A DNA stretch of 64,000 nt from DATMGU01 sp035555315 (GTDB taxonomy: Bacteria > Pseudomonadota > Alphaproteobacteria > ATCC43930 > CGMCC-115725), in the NCBI GenBank assembly GCA_035555315.1, contig DATMGU010000019.1, positions 19,702 to 83,701 of the forward strand, read 5' to 3'. Shown piece after piece: positions 33,441-42,114 of this stretch. The notes beneath the pieces are model-generated. The model ran no database searches, was not told the DNA's origin, and was given only the letters and a program-made list of their open reading frames with translations. A program made the position numbers and the translations under genes. Each line of letters opens with the position of its first letter. The stretch's first letter is position 1.

Positions 33441-34780
33441 GCCGTTTGCTCCAGGACCCGCTGCTCGCCGGGATCGGCGCCTTGCGCGCGCAGGCGGCGT
33501 TGCAAGGCGCCGACATCGACCGCCCGCACGGTCGTGCCGGCGGATAGCGCCATCGCGGCGGCGATGCCGGCGGCCTCGCCCATCGCCATGCAGGGCGGGA
33601 TCTCGCGGGAAATCTTCTGCGCCTGCGTCGTCGCGGAATAATGCCGGCCCGCGACCAGCAGCTGGTCGACTTCCTTGGGCAGTAGAGCGCGGTACGGCGT
33701 GTAGTAATCGCGGCCGCGCGCGATGCTGTCGGCGAACTGCACGCGGCCGGTCACGTCCTCCTTGGTGACGACGTATTCGCCGGCCAATTGGCGGGTCTGC
33801 CGCACCCCGGTCTGCGGCGCCACATCCACCACGTAGCAATCGGCGAAGCCCGGCAGCTTGGCGCGGGCATGCTCCACCATCCGCTTGATGCGCCTGCGCC
33901 CTTCGAACTCGGCCTCGGTCAGATCCTCCACCTTCATGCCGTCCAGCCCGGTCATATGCGGGCAGTTGCACCAGACGATCCCGGGCAGCGGCGTCTTCAG
34001 CCACCAATAATCCCAGGACCCGCCGATGATCCGACGCGCTTCGAGGTCGAGCACCGCGTGACGCTCCGGCTCCTCGAACTGGAACCGCTCGGCTTCCTCG
34101 GTATCGACCCCGCCCAGACGGAACACGGTGGTCACCATATAGGTGCCATGGACGAAAGCGGCGCCGGCGCTGGCCGCGACGTCGAGATCCCCGGTCGAAT
34201 CGATCACCACCGAGCCCATGATCGCCTGGCGCCCGGCCTTGCTGTCGACGACCACCCCCTCGATGCGGCCATCGCGGACGATGCTCGCCGAGAACCAGCT
34301 ATGCAGCCGGACATCGACACCGGCCTCCCGGATCATGTCGCAGGACGCGGTCTTCCAGCCATCGGGGTCGAAGGCCACGGCGTAGCAGATCGGATGCGGG
34401 CGGGTGCGGATGTTGAAATCGAACAGGCCCCAGCGCGACCATTTGCGGAACATCGCCGGATCATGGCCGCGCTCCGCCTCCGGCGGATAGATCGCGAGCT
34501 TTTGCGCGTGCATCCGGTCGACCAGTTCCTGGCAGATGCCGCGCACCGTGATCTCCGACCCGCTGCACATGTCGTCCAGCACCAGCACCATGCCGCCCGA
34601 GGCAAGGCCGCCGAGATGGGCATAGCGTTCGACCAGGCAGACCGAGGCGCCGTTGCGCGCGGCGGCGATAGCCGCGCTGAACCCCGCCGGACCGCCGCCG
34701 ACCACGACCACGTCGGCACGGGCCACAACCGGCAAGGACCGCCCTGGTTCGCTATAGGTATCGGCCATGATGGTTCCCAT
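33437..34780 (-). CDS. FAD-dependent oxidoreductase (FAD_oxidored type)
   Basis: A 447-residue flavoprotein. The dinucleotide site is ADVVVVGGGPAGFSAAIAAA (residues 22-41), followed by ASVCLVERYAHLGGLASGGM. A long middle holds FRKWSRWGLFDFNIRTRPHP, VIDSTGDLDVAASAGA (the usual STGDGDVA motif), TGVRQTRQLAGEYVVTKEDV, and a C-terminal IARGRDYYTPYRALLPKEVD-LLVAGR block. This is the FAD_oxidored family, in which many members are uncharacterised and some act with adjacent heterodisulfide-like or CoA enzymes. The start could be 34780 or 34768 (ATG, MADTY...). It lies directly after the permease gene and overlaps the CoA-transferase, so it probably performs the first oxidation of the imported compound. 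Confidence 0.85.
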   Translation of the reverse strand: MGTIMADTYSEPGRSLPVVARADVVVVGGGPAGFSAAIAAARNGASVCLVERYAHLGGLASGGMVLVLDDMCSGSEITVRGICQELVDRMHAQKLAIYPPEAERGHDPAMFRKWSRWGLFDFNIRTRPHPICYAVAFDPDGWKTASCDMIREAGVDVRLHSWFSASIVRDGRIEGVVVDSKAGRQAIMGSVVIDSTGDLDVAASAGAAFVHGTYMVTTVFRLGGVDTEEAERFQFEEPERHAVLDLEARRIIGGSWDYWWLKTPLPGIVWCNCPHMTGLDGMKVEDLTEAEFEGRRRIKRMVEHARAKLPGFADCYVVDVAPQTGVRQTRQLAGEYVVTKEDVTGRVQFADSIARGRDYYTPYRALLPKEVDQLLVAGRHYSATTQAQKISREIPPCMAMGEAAGIAAAMALSAGTTVRAVDVGALQRRLRAQGADPGEQRVLEQTA

Positions 34781-34783
34781 CGT

Positions 34784-35629
34784 TTAAAGGGGGGAGGACG
34801 CCCAGCGACCGCAGAGGCGTTCGAATGCCGCGATCAGGAGGAAGAACAGCACCGAGAACGCCGAGCCGCAGGCGATCACCGCGTAGAGCATCGCGCTGTC
34901 GAAATTGTAGGTCGCCTGGATGATCAGCGCGCCGATGCCGACCTGGCTGCCGATCCATTCGCCGACGATGGCGCCGACGACGGCGGTGCTGCTGGCGATC
35001 TTCAGCGCCGAGAACAGATAAGGGATCGAGCTGGGCAGGCGCAGCTTGACCAGCACTTCCCAGCGGCTGGCGGACAGCACATGCATCAGCTCCAGCGCCT
35101 GCGGGCTGACCGCCCTCAACCCGCGAACCATGTTCACCAGGGTTGGAAAGAAGCAGACGATGGCGGCGATCGTGATCTTCGGCGCCATGCCATTGCCGAG
35201 CAACAGAACCAGGATCGGCGCCTTGGCGACCACCGGGATCGAATTGATCAGCACGACGATCGGAAAGAACGCCTGTTCGATCGGCTTCGCATGCACGAAC
35301 AACGTCGCCAGCAGGATCGAGGCGAGGTTGCCGATCAGGAAGCCGCACACCGCCTCGATCGCGGTGACCTCCAAATTGTCCATCAACATGCCGAACTGAT
35401 GGACGAGCGTCAGGGCGACGACCTGCGGCGCCGGTGCGATGAACGGCTTTACATCGAAGACCGCGATCAGCGCCCACCACAGCAGCAGCAACGAGGCCGC
35501 CCCGAGCAAGGGCAGCATGCGCTGCCGCCGGCGCGCGCGCCGAATCGTCGTCAGCCACGCCGCATGCGCGTCGCTGCGGCTGCCGCCGGCCGAGCGGGAA
35601 AGGCTGCCGAGGTTCACATCCCCGGCCAT
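34784..35629 (-). CDS. ABC transporter permease (SsuC/TauC/ThiX type)
   Basis: A 281-residue permease of the nitrate/taurine/NMT1 family with about six spans: LPLLGAASLLLLWWALIAVF, then AVCGFLIGNLASILLATLFV and others. The conserved KAPILVLLLGNGMAPKITIA and the EAA-like loop LELMHVLSASRWEVLVKLRL are clear. The ATG at 35629 overlaps the ATPase stop by one base (TGATG). It pairs with the ATPase and NMT1-type binding protein upstream. Confidence 0.9.
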   Translation of the reverse strand: MAGDVNLGSLSRSAGGSRSDAHAAWLTTIRRARRRQRMLPLLGAASLLLLWWALIAVFDVKPFIAPAPQVVALTLVHQFGMLMDNLEVTAIEAVCGFLIGNLASILLATLFVHAKPIEQAFFPIVVLINSIPVVAKAPILVLLLGNGMAPKITIAAIVCFFPTLVNMVRGLRAVSPQALELMHVLSASRWEVLVKLRLPSSIPYLFSALKIASSTAVVGAIVGEWIGSQVGIGALIIQATYNFDSAMLYAVIACGSAFSVLFFLLIAAFERLCGRWASSPL

Positions 35630-36414
35630 CAACAGGTCTCCAAAATCGCGCGCAGCCGCGCCGCGAGGGCAACGAATTCCGGCGTCTCGCGCACCGCCAA
35701 GCGGCGCGGCCCGGGCAGATCGACCGGAACGATCTCGCGCACCCGGCCCGGACGAGCGGCCAGCATCAGGACCTGCTGGCCGAGGAAGGCCGCCTCGTTG
35801 ATGCTGTGCGTGACGAACAGGATGGTGGTGCCCGTCTCCCGCCAGATCCGCAGCAGTTCCTCGTTCAGCCGATCGCGGGTGATCTCGTCGAGCGCGCCGA
35901 ACGGCTCGTCCATCAGCAGAATTCTGGGGCCGCTCAGCAGGGCACGGGCGATCGAGACGCGCTGGCGCATGCCGCCGGAGAGTTCGTGCGGCAATGCCCG
36001 CTCCGAACCCGCCAGGCCGACCAAGGCGAGCAGCGCTTCGGGCGTCATGTCGCCGTGCGCCGCGCGGTGGCGACCGACCTCCAGCGGCAACCGAACATTG
36101 TCGAGCGCGGTGCGCCAGGGCAACAAGGCCGCATCCTGAAACACGAAGCCGATATCGCGCCGCCGCCGGGCCGCCTGCGGCGTCTGGCCGAGAACGCTCA
36201 CCTGGCCGGCACTCGGCTGGATGATGTCGGCGACGACCCGGAGCAAGGTCGACTTGCCGCAGCCGGACGGGCCGAGCAGGGTCAGAAAACCGCCCGCCTC
36301 CAAGGTCAGCGAAATGTCTTCGAGCGCCGTCACCTCGCGCCGCTCGCTCATGAAACGGACGGTAACGCCACGCAGCTCGACGGCCGGCGCTGGCCGCTGC
36401 GCCACCGCCAACAT
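35629..36414 (-). CDS. ABC transporter ATP-binding protein (SsuB/TauB/ThiZ type)
   Basis: A 261-residue ATPase of the nitrate/sulfonate/thiamin-precursor class. Walker A GPSGCGKST, Q-loop FVFQDAALLPWRTALDNV, signature LSGGMRQRVSIARA, Walker B ILLMDEPFGALDEITR, and H-switch ILFVTHSINEAAFL are all intact. The P-W-R after the Q-loop is typical of TauB/SsuB/ThiZ proteins. It starts one base after the binding-protein stop and ends within the permease start, so the three are translated as a block. Confidence 0.93.
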   Translation of the reverse strand: MLAVAQRPAPAVELRGVTVRFMSERREVTALEDISLTLEAGGFLTLLGPSGCGKSTLLRVVADIIQPSAGQVSVLGQTPQAARRRRDIGFVFQDAALLPWRTALDNVRLPLEVGRHRAAHGDMTPEALLALVGLAGSERALPHELSGGMRQRVSIARALLSGPRILLMDEPFGALDEITRDRLNEELLRIWRETGTTILFVTHSINEAAFLGQQVLMLAARPGRVREIVPVDLPGPRRLAVRETPEFVALAARLRAILETC

Positions 36415-36415
36415 C

Positions 36416-37447
36416 TCAGCCGATCTTCGGGCGGCTATCGGCGGTGGCGTTGAGGATGTCCAGCGTCATGACCTCGTCGAGCTTGGGGGTGCGCTTGCTG
36501 AATTGGCCAAGGCTCGCATAAAGGTCGATTTGCTCCTGCCAGACCGCCGGATCCATGGTGCCCCAGCCGCCCGCGGCCGTCCGCGCGTCGAAGGCGTAGT
36601 CCAGCATGACGTCGGCCGCGGCACGCTCGTCGACGGCCGTGAGGTTCGGAAACTGCTTCATCAGCAGGTCGACCGCCTTGTCCCGATTGGCATGGGCGTA
36701 GCCCCAGCCCCTGCCCGCCGCGCGCAGGAAACGCTGCAGCATTTCCGGATGGCCGCCGATGGTCTCGGGCGTCGCGTAATAGGGGTTGGCATATAAGCGG
36801 ACCCCGGCATCCCAGAGTCGCATCTGAACCTGGTCGGGTCCGAGCACCTTGAGCGCCGTCGTGTTGGTCAGCCAGCCGGTGACCACGTCGACCTGGCCGG
36901 TCATGATCGGCATCATATCCGAGCCGATCGTCACCACCTGGACGTCCTTGGGGTCGATACCGTTCTTCAGCAGCACCGCGCGCAGCAGGATAGCGCCGGT
37001 CGCCTGGATGCCGACCTTCTTGCCCCGCAGATCGGCCGGCACGCGCACCGGATTTTTCGCCAGCGAGAAGAACGCATAGGGATGCTTTTGCGCCGAGACC
37101 GCGAAGCAGCGGACCGGCAGATCCTGCGACGCGGCCAGCATGAGAGACGGGCTGGAGGAGACCTGGCCGACCGTCGACCGTCCCGCCGCCACGACCGCGA
37201 CGCCATCGTTATTGGGACCACCGGGCTGGATGCGCAGATCGAGCCCCTCATCGGCGAAGTAACCGAGCTGCTGGGCGACCGCCTCACCGAGTTGGTTGCC
37301 GCCGCCGATCCAGCCAAGCTGCATCTCGATCGGCTGGGTGGTGGCGCCGCTGGCTCGCCGCCCGAGCGCGACGGTCAGGGACGCGGCGGCACCGGTCCAC
37401 ATGATCCGGCGCCGTGAAACCGATGCGGAACATCCTAAGATCGCCAC
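36416..37447 (-). CDS. ABC transporter substrate-binding protein (NMT1/THI5-like)
   Basis: A 343-residue binding protein and first gene of cluster A. The N-terminus SVSRRRIMWTGAAASLTVAL with a twin arginine and a hydrophobic stretch looks like a Tat or Sec signal. The mature part starts near TTQPIEMQLGWIGGGNQLGE. The NMT1 fold shows in LGYFADEGLDLRIQPGGPNN, VPADLRGKKVGIQATGAILL, and GQVDVVTGWLTNTTALKVLG. Relatives import thiamin pyrimidines, sulfonates, nitrate, riboflavin or aromatic compounds. The downstream CoA and deaminase genes argue against sulfonate. The ligand cannot be named. The 139 bp between this gene and cluster B hold its promoter; no clear box was found. Confidence 0.87.
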   Translation of the reverse strand: MAILGCSASVSRRRIMWTGAAASLTVALGRRASGATTQPIEMQLGWIGGGNQLGEAVAQQLGYFADEGLDLRIQPGGPNNDGVAVVAAGRSTVGQVSSSPSLMLAASQDLPVRCFAVSAQKHPYAFFSLAKNPVRVPADLRGKKVGIQATGAILLRAVLLKNGIDPKDVQVVTIGSDMMPIMTGQVDVVTGWLTNTTALKVLGPDQVQMRLWDAGVRLYANPYYATPETIGGHPEMLQRFLRAAGRGWGYAHANRDKAVDLLMKQFPNLTAVDERAAADVMLDYAFDARTAAGGWGTMDPAVWQEQIDLYASLGQFSKRTPKLDEVMTLDILNATADSRPKIG

Positions 37448-37586
37448 GGCGCCACCCCTGTGCTTGAAAGAAAGCGTAGGGTCGCATTAGAGGGCTATGC
37501 CCGCCAGAACCATTTTATGTCATATGCGTTGCCGTTTTGGCATCACCTCGACCACGCTGACGAACCGGGCGACGCGTCCCCGCCGA

Positions 37587-38690
37587 TCAGCTTTTGGCCT
37601 TGTCGCCCGCGGCCGCGAGAAAAGCATCCCACAGCACCGCCAGCGCCGGATCGCACCCCAGTTCCGGATGGCCCTGCAGACCGATGAAGAAGGGATGACC
37701 CGGCAGTTCCAGCGCGTCGACCACTCCGGATGGGTCGGTCTGATGCAGCACGGCGCCGCCGAAGCCGTGCGCAACCGCCTCCGGGTTCAGGTGATAGCGG
37801 TAGTTCATGCGCACCCGCATGGCTTCCGACAGCAGCCCGGCGAGGCGCGTACCCGCCATCGGCCGGAACGGCCGATCGCCCAGACAGTGGATCGGCGCGC
37901 CGGTATCGTCGTGTAGGCGCACCAGACTGCGCCGTGGACCCGGCCCTAAAACCTCCTCGAAATCGGCATCGGGCCACAGCGCGTCGCGCATCAGAGCGGT
38001 CGCCATGCTCTGCATGCCAAGGCAGAGGCCGAACACCGGCAACCCGCTGTCACGCGCCGATCTCGCCGCCGCGATTTGGGCCACGGTCTGGGTCATGTCG
38101 CAGCCACCCGGCAAAATCAGCCCGTGGAGCGTATCGGGTACGCCATGGGCCAGCACCTCGGCGGCTGGCAGTGGCACCGGTTCGACCAGCCGCCCAGCAC
38201 GGTCGGCGACATCGCCAAGGCGCGCCAGGACGGCCGGATTGACCGTGCGAAGATGCCGATCGTCGCCCAGGATACCAATGCGCAACACCGGCCCCTCGGG
38301 GGGGACCGGCCTAGCCGCGGCGGGGCGGCCGAACCGGTCGAGGGTGAGCGGCACAGACGCCGCCGCGCGACGTTCCAGCTTTTGGCCACAGACGCTCGCC
38401 GGATCGAAGATCGAGGGGTCGGGAACGGCGAGCACGAGAGAGGCGCGGGACGAGGCCCAATCCGGCGTCGGCGGCATAGCCGTATCGCTCGCCCATTCCA
38501 GCCAAAAGGCCCCGTTCGGCCAGAGCGCGCCATGCGCGGCGACGAACTCCGTATGGGGCGGCGGCAAGCCGGCATCGGCCGCGGGAGCGAGCCGCGCCAC
38601 GCCGACCGTCTCGCCATCGCGCCGCAAGGTGCGGATCAGGGCGGCCGCCGCGAGCTCGGCCCCGATGCCTTCCACCGTGATGACGCGCAT
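37587..38690 (-). CDS. Stand-alone CTP-synthase-type glutamine amidotransferase
   Basis: A 367-residue protein. Its residues about 135-365 match the class I glutaminase domain of CTP synthase (PyrG): LHGLILPGGCDMTQTVAQIA, then VFGLCLGMQSMATALMRDAL with the nucleophile Cys223, MRVRMNYRYHLNPEAV, and LPGHPFFIGLQGHPELGCDP with His341 and Glu343 completing the triad. PyrG's HPWFVGxQFHPE is clearly echoed. The synthetase half is absent; the first ~130 residues are an unrecognised domain. I recall a small family named CTP synthase C-terminal region-related protein. It is the last gene of cluster B and starts 2 bp after the M24 gene. It may hydrolyse or transfer a glutamine or gamma-glutamyl amide; nothing in the sequence fixes the partner. 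Confidence 0.8.
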   Translation of the reverse strand: MRVITVEGIGAELAAAALIRTLRRDGETVGVARLAPAADAGLPPPHTEFVAAHGALWPNGAFWLEWASDTAMPPTPDWASSRASLVLAVPDPSIFDPASVCGQKLERRAAASVPLTLDRFGRPAAARPVPPEGPVLRIGILGDDRHLRTVNPAVLARLGDVADRAGRLVEPVPLPAAEVLAHGVPDTLHGLILPGGCDMTQTVAQIAAARSARDSGLPVFGLCLGMQSMATALMRDALWPDADFEEVLGPGPRRSLVRLHDDTGAPIHCLGDRPFRPMAGTRLAGLLSEAMRVRMNYRYHLNPEAVAHGFGGAVLHQTDPSGVVDALELPGHPFFIGLQGHPELGCDPALAVLWDAFLAAAGDKAKS

Positions 38691-38692
38691 CG

Positions 38693-39853
38693 TCAGACCA
38701 CGTGGATCTGGCGCGGCACGGTGCCGAGCAGACGGCAGCCGGTTTCCGTCACCACGATGGATTCGCTGAGCCCGACGGTGAAGACACCGTATTCGCGCAG
38801 CGCCGTCGGCACGTGGAAGCACATGTTCGGTTCCAGCGGCACGTCGACGCCATCGAACAGGCTGAGCACCTGCCACTCGCCCCAGTCCGGCGCGAAAGCG
38901 ATGCCGAGGGAATAGCCGGTGCGCTTGCGGTAGCGCTCGGTCATGCCGGCGGCGTCGATTACCCGCTGCGCGGCACGATGGGCCTCGGCGCAGGTGACGC
39001 CGGGCCTCACCGTGTCGAGCACCGAGGCGAGCGCCTCCTGCACCACCACTTCCAATTGCCGGGCGAGCGGCGGCGGTTCGCCGATCCAGCCGGTACGCAT
39101 CAGCCCGGTATGGTACCGGTTGTAGCAGCCGGACATTTCGAGGAACACCGCGTCGCCCTGCGCCAGCACCCGGCGGCGCCAGGTGGCATGCGGCACGCCG
39201 GAGCGCGGGCCGGACGAGACCAGCGGCTCCATGCCCATGTATTCGGCACCGGCGGCGATGGCGGCGTGCATCATCTCGGCGACCAGGTCGTTCTCGGTCG
39301 CCCCGGCCCGGATCGCCGCGAGCCCGGCCGCGATGCCGGCATCGGCCTGGCGACCGCTCTCCTCCAGCGCCGCGACCTCCGCCGGCGATTTCACCCGGCG
39401 CAGCGTCTCGACGATGCCGGTCGCATCGGCCACCTTGGGCAGCGCCTCGGTCAGGGCTTCGTAGAAGCTGATGGGCAGGAACCAGCCGCCCTTCTCGATC
39501 GCAACCCGCTTGCCGGCAAGGCCGAGACGGCCGAGCGCCGCCACCACCAGCCCGGCCGGCGTCACCCCGTCGCCATAGGTCTCGTAGGTTTCCAGGAAGC
39601 TGTTGCGCAGAAAGTTGGTGAGTTCGAGCTGGCGCAGCAGGAACAAAGGCGCGCCGTCGGTCGGCAGGATCAGGCATTGGAAGGTGTAATAGCCGGGCGT
39701 CTGCTGCCCGGTCAGGTAGAAGATGTTCTCCGGCCCGGTGAAGACGGCGCCATCCAGGCCCTTGGCGGCGAGTGCCGCCCGCACCCGGCCCAGGCGAGTT
39801 GCGTATTCCGCCTGCGGGAAGGCGGCCTCGATGCCGCGCGACGGATCAGTCAT
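38693..39853 (-). CDS. M24-family (creatinase/Xaa-Pro peptidase-like) protein
   Basis: A 386-residue pita-bread-fold protein. The N-terminal domain (RLGRVRAALAAKGLDGAVFT, FYLTGQQTPGYYTFQCLILP) and the catalytic domain (LRRVKSPAEVAALEESGRQA onward) are both typical of M24B. His222 in GVPHATWRRR matches the catalytic histidine. The metal site is altered: the usual D-x10-D segment reads FLEMSGCYNRYHTGLMRT, with Glu239 for the first aspartate and Gly250 for the second. That places it with metal-free creatinase-like hydrolases, among which ectoine-hydrolase (DoeA) relatives are known. The start at 39853 overlaps the enolase-family gene by ATGA; a longer start at 39868 is unlikely. A C-N bond hydrolysis in cluster B is likely. 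Confidence 0.83.
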   Translation of the reverse strand: MTDPSRGIEAAFPQAEYATRLGRVRAALAAKGLDGAVFTGPENIFYLTGQQTPGYYTFQCLILPTDGAPLFLLRQLELTNFLRNSFLETYETYGDGVTPAGLVVAALGRLGLAGKRVAIEKGGWFLPISFYEALTEALPKVADATGIVETLRRVKSPAEVAALEESGRQADAGIAAGLAAIRAGATENDLVAEMMHAAIAAGAEYMGMEPLVSSGPRSGVPHATWRRRVLAQGDAVFLEMSGCYNRYHTGLMRTGWIGEPPPLARQLEVVVQEALASVLDTVRPGVTCAEAHRAAQRVIDAAGMTERYRKRTGYSLGIAFAPDWGEWQVLSLFDGVDVPLEPNMCFHVPTALREYGVFTVGLSESIVVTETGCRLLGTVPRQIHVV

Positions 39854-40956
39854 GCGTTGTACTCCCAAAGAACCGTTCCGGTGTCGGCATGCCGCGCAAG
39901 GCCAATGCCTGGCCCGGGCGGCAGCACGAGATATCCATCGGCATAGGCGAGCGAGCCGGCCGGATCATCGGCCAGCCCGTCGGCGCCGTAGAGCTCCGCG
40001 CGCTGGGCCGCGAGGGCGACCGCGACATGGGCGGCGGCGAGGGTGCTGACGGCACCCTCGTTCATCTGACCGACCATGATGCCGATGCCAGCCTCGCGCA
40101 GCCGCCGCCCCGCCGCCATCAGCCGGTCGAGGCCGCCGAGCTTGGCGAGCTTCAGATGGGCAAGCGGTAACGGGCTGGGCAGCTCGATCAAACGCTCGAT
40201 CGAGGCCGCATCTGCCAGGCTTTCGTCGAGCATCAGCGGGACCGGCGATTTCGCCGAAAGACGCGCGATCGCGTCCCAGTCGTCGGCGGCGCTCGGCTGC
40301 TCCAGGTAGTCCATCCCAAGCGGCGCCAGGGCGGCGAGATGATCGGCCGCCTCGGCCGCGCTCCAGCTGCCATTGGCATCGGCGGAGAGGCGCAGCGCCG
40401 GGCCGAAACGGTGGCGCAGCAGTGCCAGCCGCCGCAGATCATCGGCGAAAGGACCGAAGCCGATGCGCAGTTTGAGATCGAGGAAGCCGCGCGCGGCATA
40501 GGCGTCGGCGCGCTTCAGCAGGGTCGCGTCGTCGGTACGGAACAGCGTCTGGTTGGTCGCGACCCGCGCGGCCGCCGGACCGCCGAGCCAGACCGAGAGC
40601 GGCTGCCCGGCCGCGCGCGCGGCACCATCGGCCGCCGCGATCTCGATCAGCATGCGCGCCGGTGCCGGCAGATCGGGCAAGACGTCGTCCAGCGCCGGAA
40701 CCAGCCTCGACCACGGGGCCGTCCAATCGACCCGGCGGGCGGCGTCGAGACAGGCGGCGACCAACGTTTCGGCGTCGATGCCGGACAGATAGGCGATGTT
40801 CATCCGGCTGGCACCGAGTGCCACCACGGCATCGTCCTCGGTCACGACCAGGCGCAGCTCGTCAAGCATCGGCACGGCGCCCGAGGTCGCGGTGTGCAGC
40901 ACCATCCCGTCGGCATAGCCGAGGTCGATGCGCGAGAGGCGGATCCGCCGTCCCAT
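39850..40956 (-). CDS. Mandelate racemase / muconate lactonizing enzyme family protein
   Basis: A 368-residue enolase-superfamily protein. The capping domain ends about residue 120. The barrel shows the base motif GFLDLKLRIGFG (K-L-R in place of K-x-K), the three metal ligands in LRLSADANGSWSAAEAADHL, DYLEQPSAADD and PLMLDESLADAAS, and the opposite lysine in LPLAHLKLAKLGGLDRLMAA. The arrangement with a lysine at each face is typical of dipeptide epimerases, N-succinylamino-acid racemases and o-succinylbenzoate synthases. It starts directly after the M20 peptidase stop (TGA ATG). Epimerisation of an N-acyl or peptidic amino acid before hydrolysis would fit the neighbours. Which of these reactions is not decided. 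Confidence 0.85.
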   Translation of the reverse strand: MGRRIRLSRIDLGYADGMVLHTATSGAVPMLDELRLVVTEDDAVVALGASRMNIAYLSGIDAETLVAACLDAARRVDWTAPWSRLVPALDDVLPDLPAPARMLIEIAAADGAARAAGQPLSVWLGGPAAARVATNQTLFRTDDATLLKRADAYAARGFLDLKLRIGFGPFADDLRRLALLRHRFGPALRLSADANGSWSAAEAADHLAALAPLGMDYLEQPSAADDWDAIARLSAKSPVPLMLDESLADAASIERLIELPSPLPLAHLKLAKLGGLDRLMAAGRRLREAGIGIMVGQMNEGAVSTLAAAHVAVALAAQRAELYGADGLADDPAGSLAYADGYLVLPPGPGIGLARHADTGTVLWEYNA

Positions 40957-42114
40957 TCAGGATGCCATCAGGGCACGCGCTATGTCGCGATAGATCAGCG
41001 CCGACGCGGCGAGTTCGGAACGCGGCACGAACTCATCGGGCTTGTGGGCGACCGCGAGATCGCCCGGCCCAAGCACCAGACCCTCGGCGCCGAGGGCGCG
41101 GAAATGCACGAGATCGCAGGCGCCCTGGAAGCCGAAGGGGCGCGGATCGACGACGCCGTGACGGCGGCCGGCCTCGATCGCCGCCTCGATGATCGGATGG
41201 TCCGGCGTGGTCCCCGAGGCGCCGCCGGTGGTCGGCTTCAGGGCCAGGATCTCGGTCTCGATGCCGTCCTCGCGCCGGGCGGCATCGAGCAGCTGGCGGA
41301 TTTCGTCGACCACTGCCGCCTCGGTTTCGCCCGGCACCAGGCGCCGGTCGAGCAGCAGCTCGCACGCATCCGGCACCATATTGTCGGCGAGGCCGGCCTG
41401 GGCGCGAGTCACGGTCAGGCTGGGCGGTCCGACCAGCGGATGGGCGCGACCGGCGAGCCCGAGATGGTAGGCCGCGAGCCGTGGCAGCAGGCGTCCGGCC
41501 TGGTAGATCGCGTTGACGCCCAGATCCGGCGTGCCGGAATGGGCGGTGCAGCCGCAGACCCGCACCAGCGGGCGCAGGCTGCCCTTATGGGCGATGATCG
41601 GTGCATTGCCGCTCGGCTCGCCGACCACCACCAGATCGACCTTCGGCCGACCCTCGGCGTAATGCCGCGCGCCACGGCTGGCGGCCTCCTCATCGGCCAC
41701 GAACACGCCGAGCAGCGTGCCCGACCAGGACGCCCGGTCGGCGGCGAGCAGCGCCATCGCCTCGATCATCGCGGCGAGCGGCCCCTTGGCGTCGCAGGCA
41801 CCGCGCGCCACCAGCCGGTCGCCCTGGGCACGCAGCCGCAGCGGATCGCCGGTCCAGCCGCCGCCCGCCGGAACCACGTCGATATGGGTGTTGAAGGCGA
41901 AGACCGGACCCGGACCGTTCGAGATCCGTCCGACGACGTTGGCACGGCCGGGCTCGAACACATCGGTCTCGACGGCGCAGCCGAGCGCGGCCAGTTCGCC
42001 GGCGATGAACTCGGCGCACTCCGCTTCCCGACCCGGCGGGTTCTGCGTGTCGAAGGCGACGAGCCGCGCCAGCCGCTCGACCAGTCTCGTCGTATCGTCC
42101 ATCATCGCTCCCAT
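40957..42114 (-). CDS. M20-family metallopeptidase (ArgE/DapE/acetylornithine deacetylase-like)
   Basis: A 385-residue co-catalytic zinc hydrolase that usually removes an N-acyl group from an amino acid. Zinc/catalytic motifs are PVFAFNTHIDVVPAGGGWTG (H and D of the first block), RLVARGACDAKGPLAAMIEA (the bridging D), FVADEEAASRGARH (E-E), LVVVGEPSG (E/D), and the C-terminal GPGDLAVAHKPDEFVP with the last histidine. The middle carries the dimerisation lid (GCTAHSGTPDLGVNAI). It overlaps the ATPase stop by one base and precedes the enolase-family gene. An N-acyl amino-acid or dipeptide substrate brought in by the adjacent importer is the simplest reading. Confidence 0.88.
   Translation of the reverse strand: MGAMMDDTTRLVERLARLVAFDTQNPPGREAECAEFIAGELAALGCAVETDVFEPGRANVVGRISNGPGPVFAFNTHIDVVPAGGGWTGDPLRLRAQGDRLVARGACDAKGPLAAMIEAMALLAADRASWSGTLLGVFVADEEAASRGARHYAEGRPKVDLVVVGEPSGNAPIIAHKGSLRPLVRVCGCTAHSGTPDLGVNAIYQAGRLLPRLAAYHLGLAGRAHPLVGPPSLTVTRAQAGLADNMVPDACELLLDRRLVPGETEAAVVDEIRQLLDAARREDGIETEILALKPTTGGASGTTPDHPIIEAAIEAGRRHGVVDPRPFGFQGACDLVHFRALGAEGLVLGPGDLAVAHKPDEFVPRSELAASALIYRDIARALMAS

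Noticed and set aside
33788..36139. 783-codon open frame on the plus strand across the cluster A importer
   Set aside because: It runs antisense to three well-supported genes, has biased composition rich in H, R, D and Q, and no recognisable domain.
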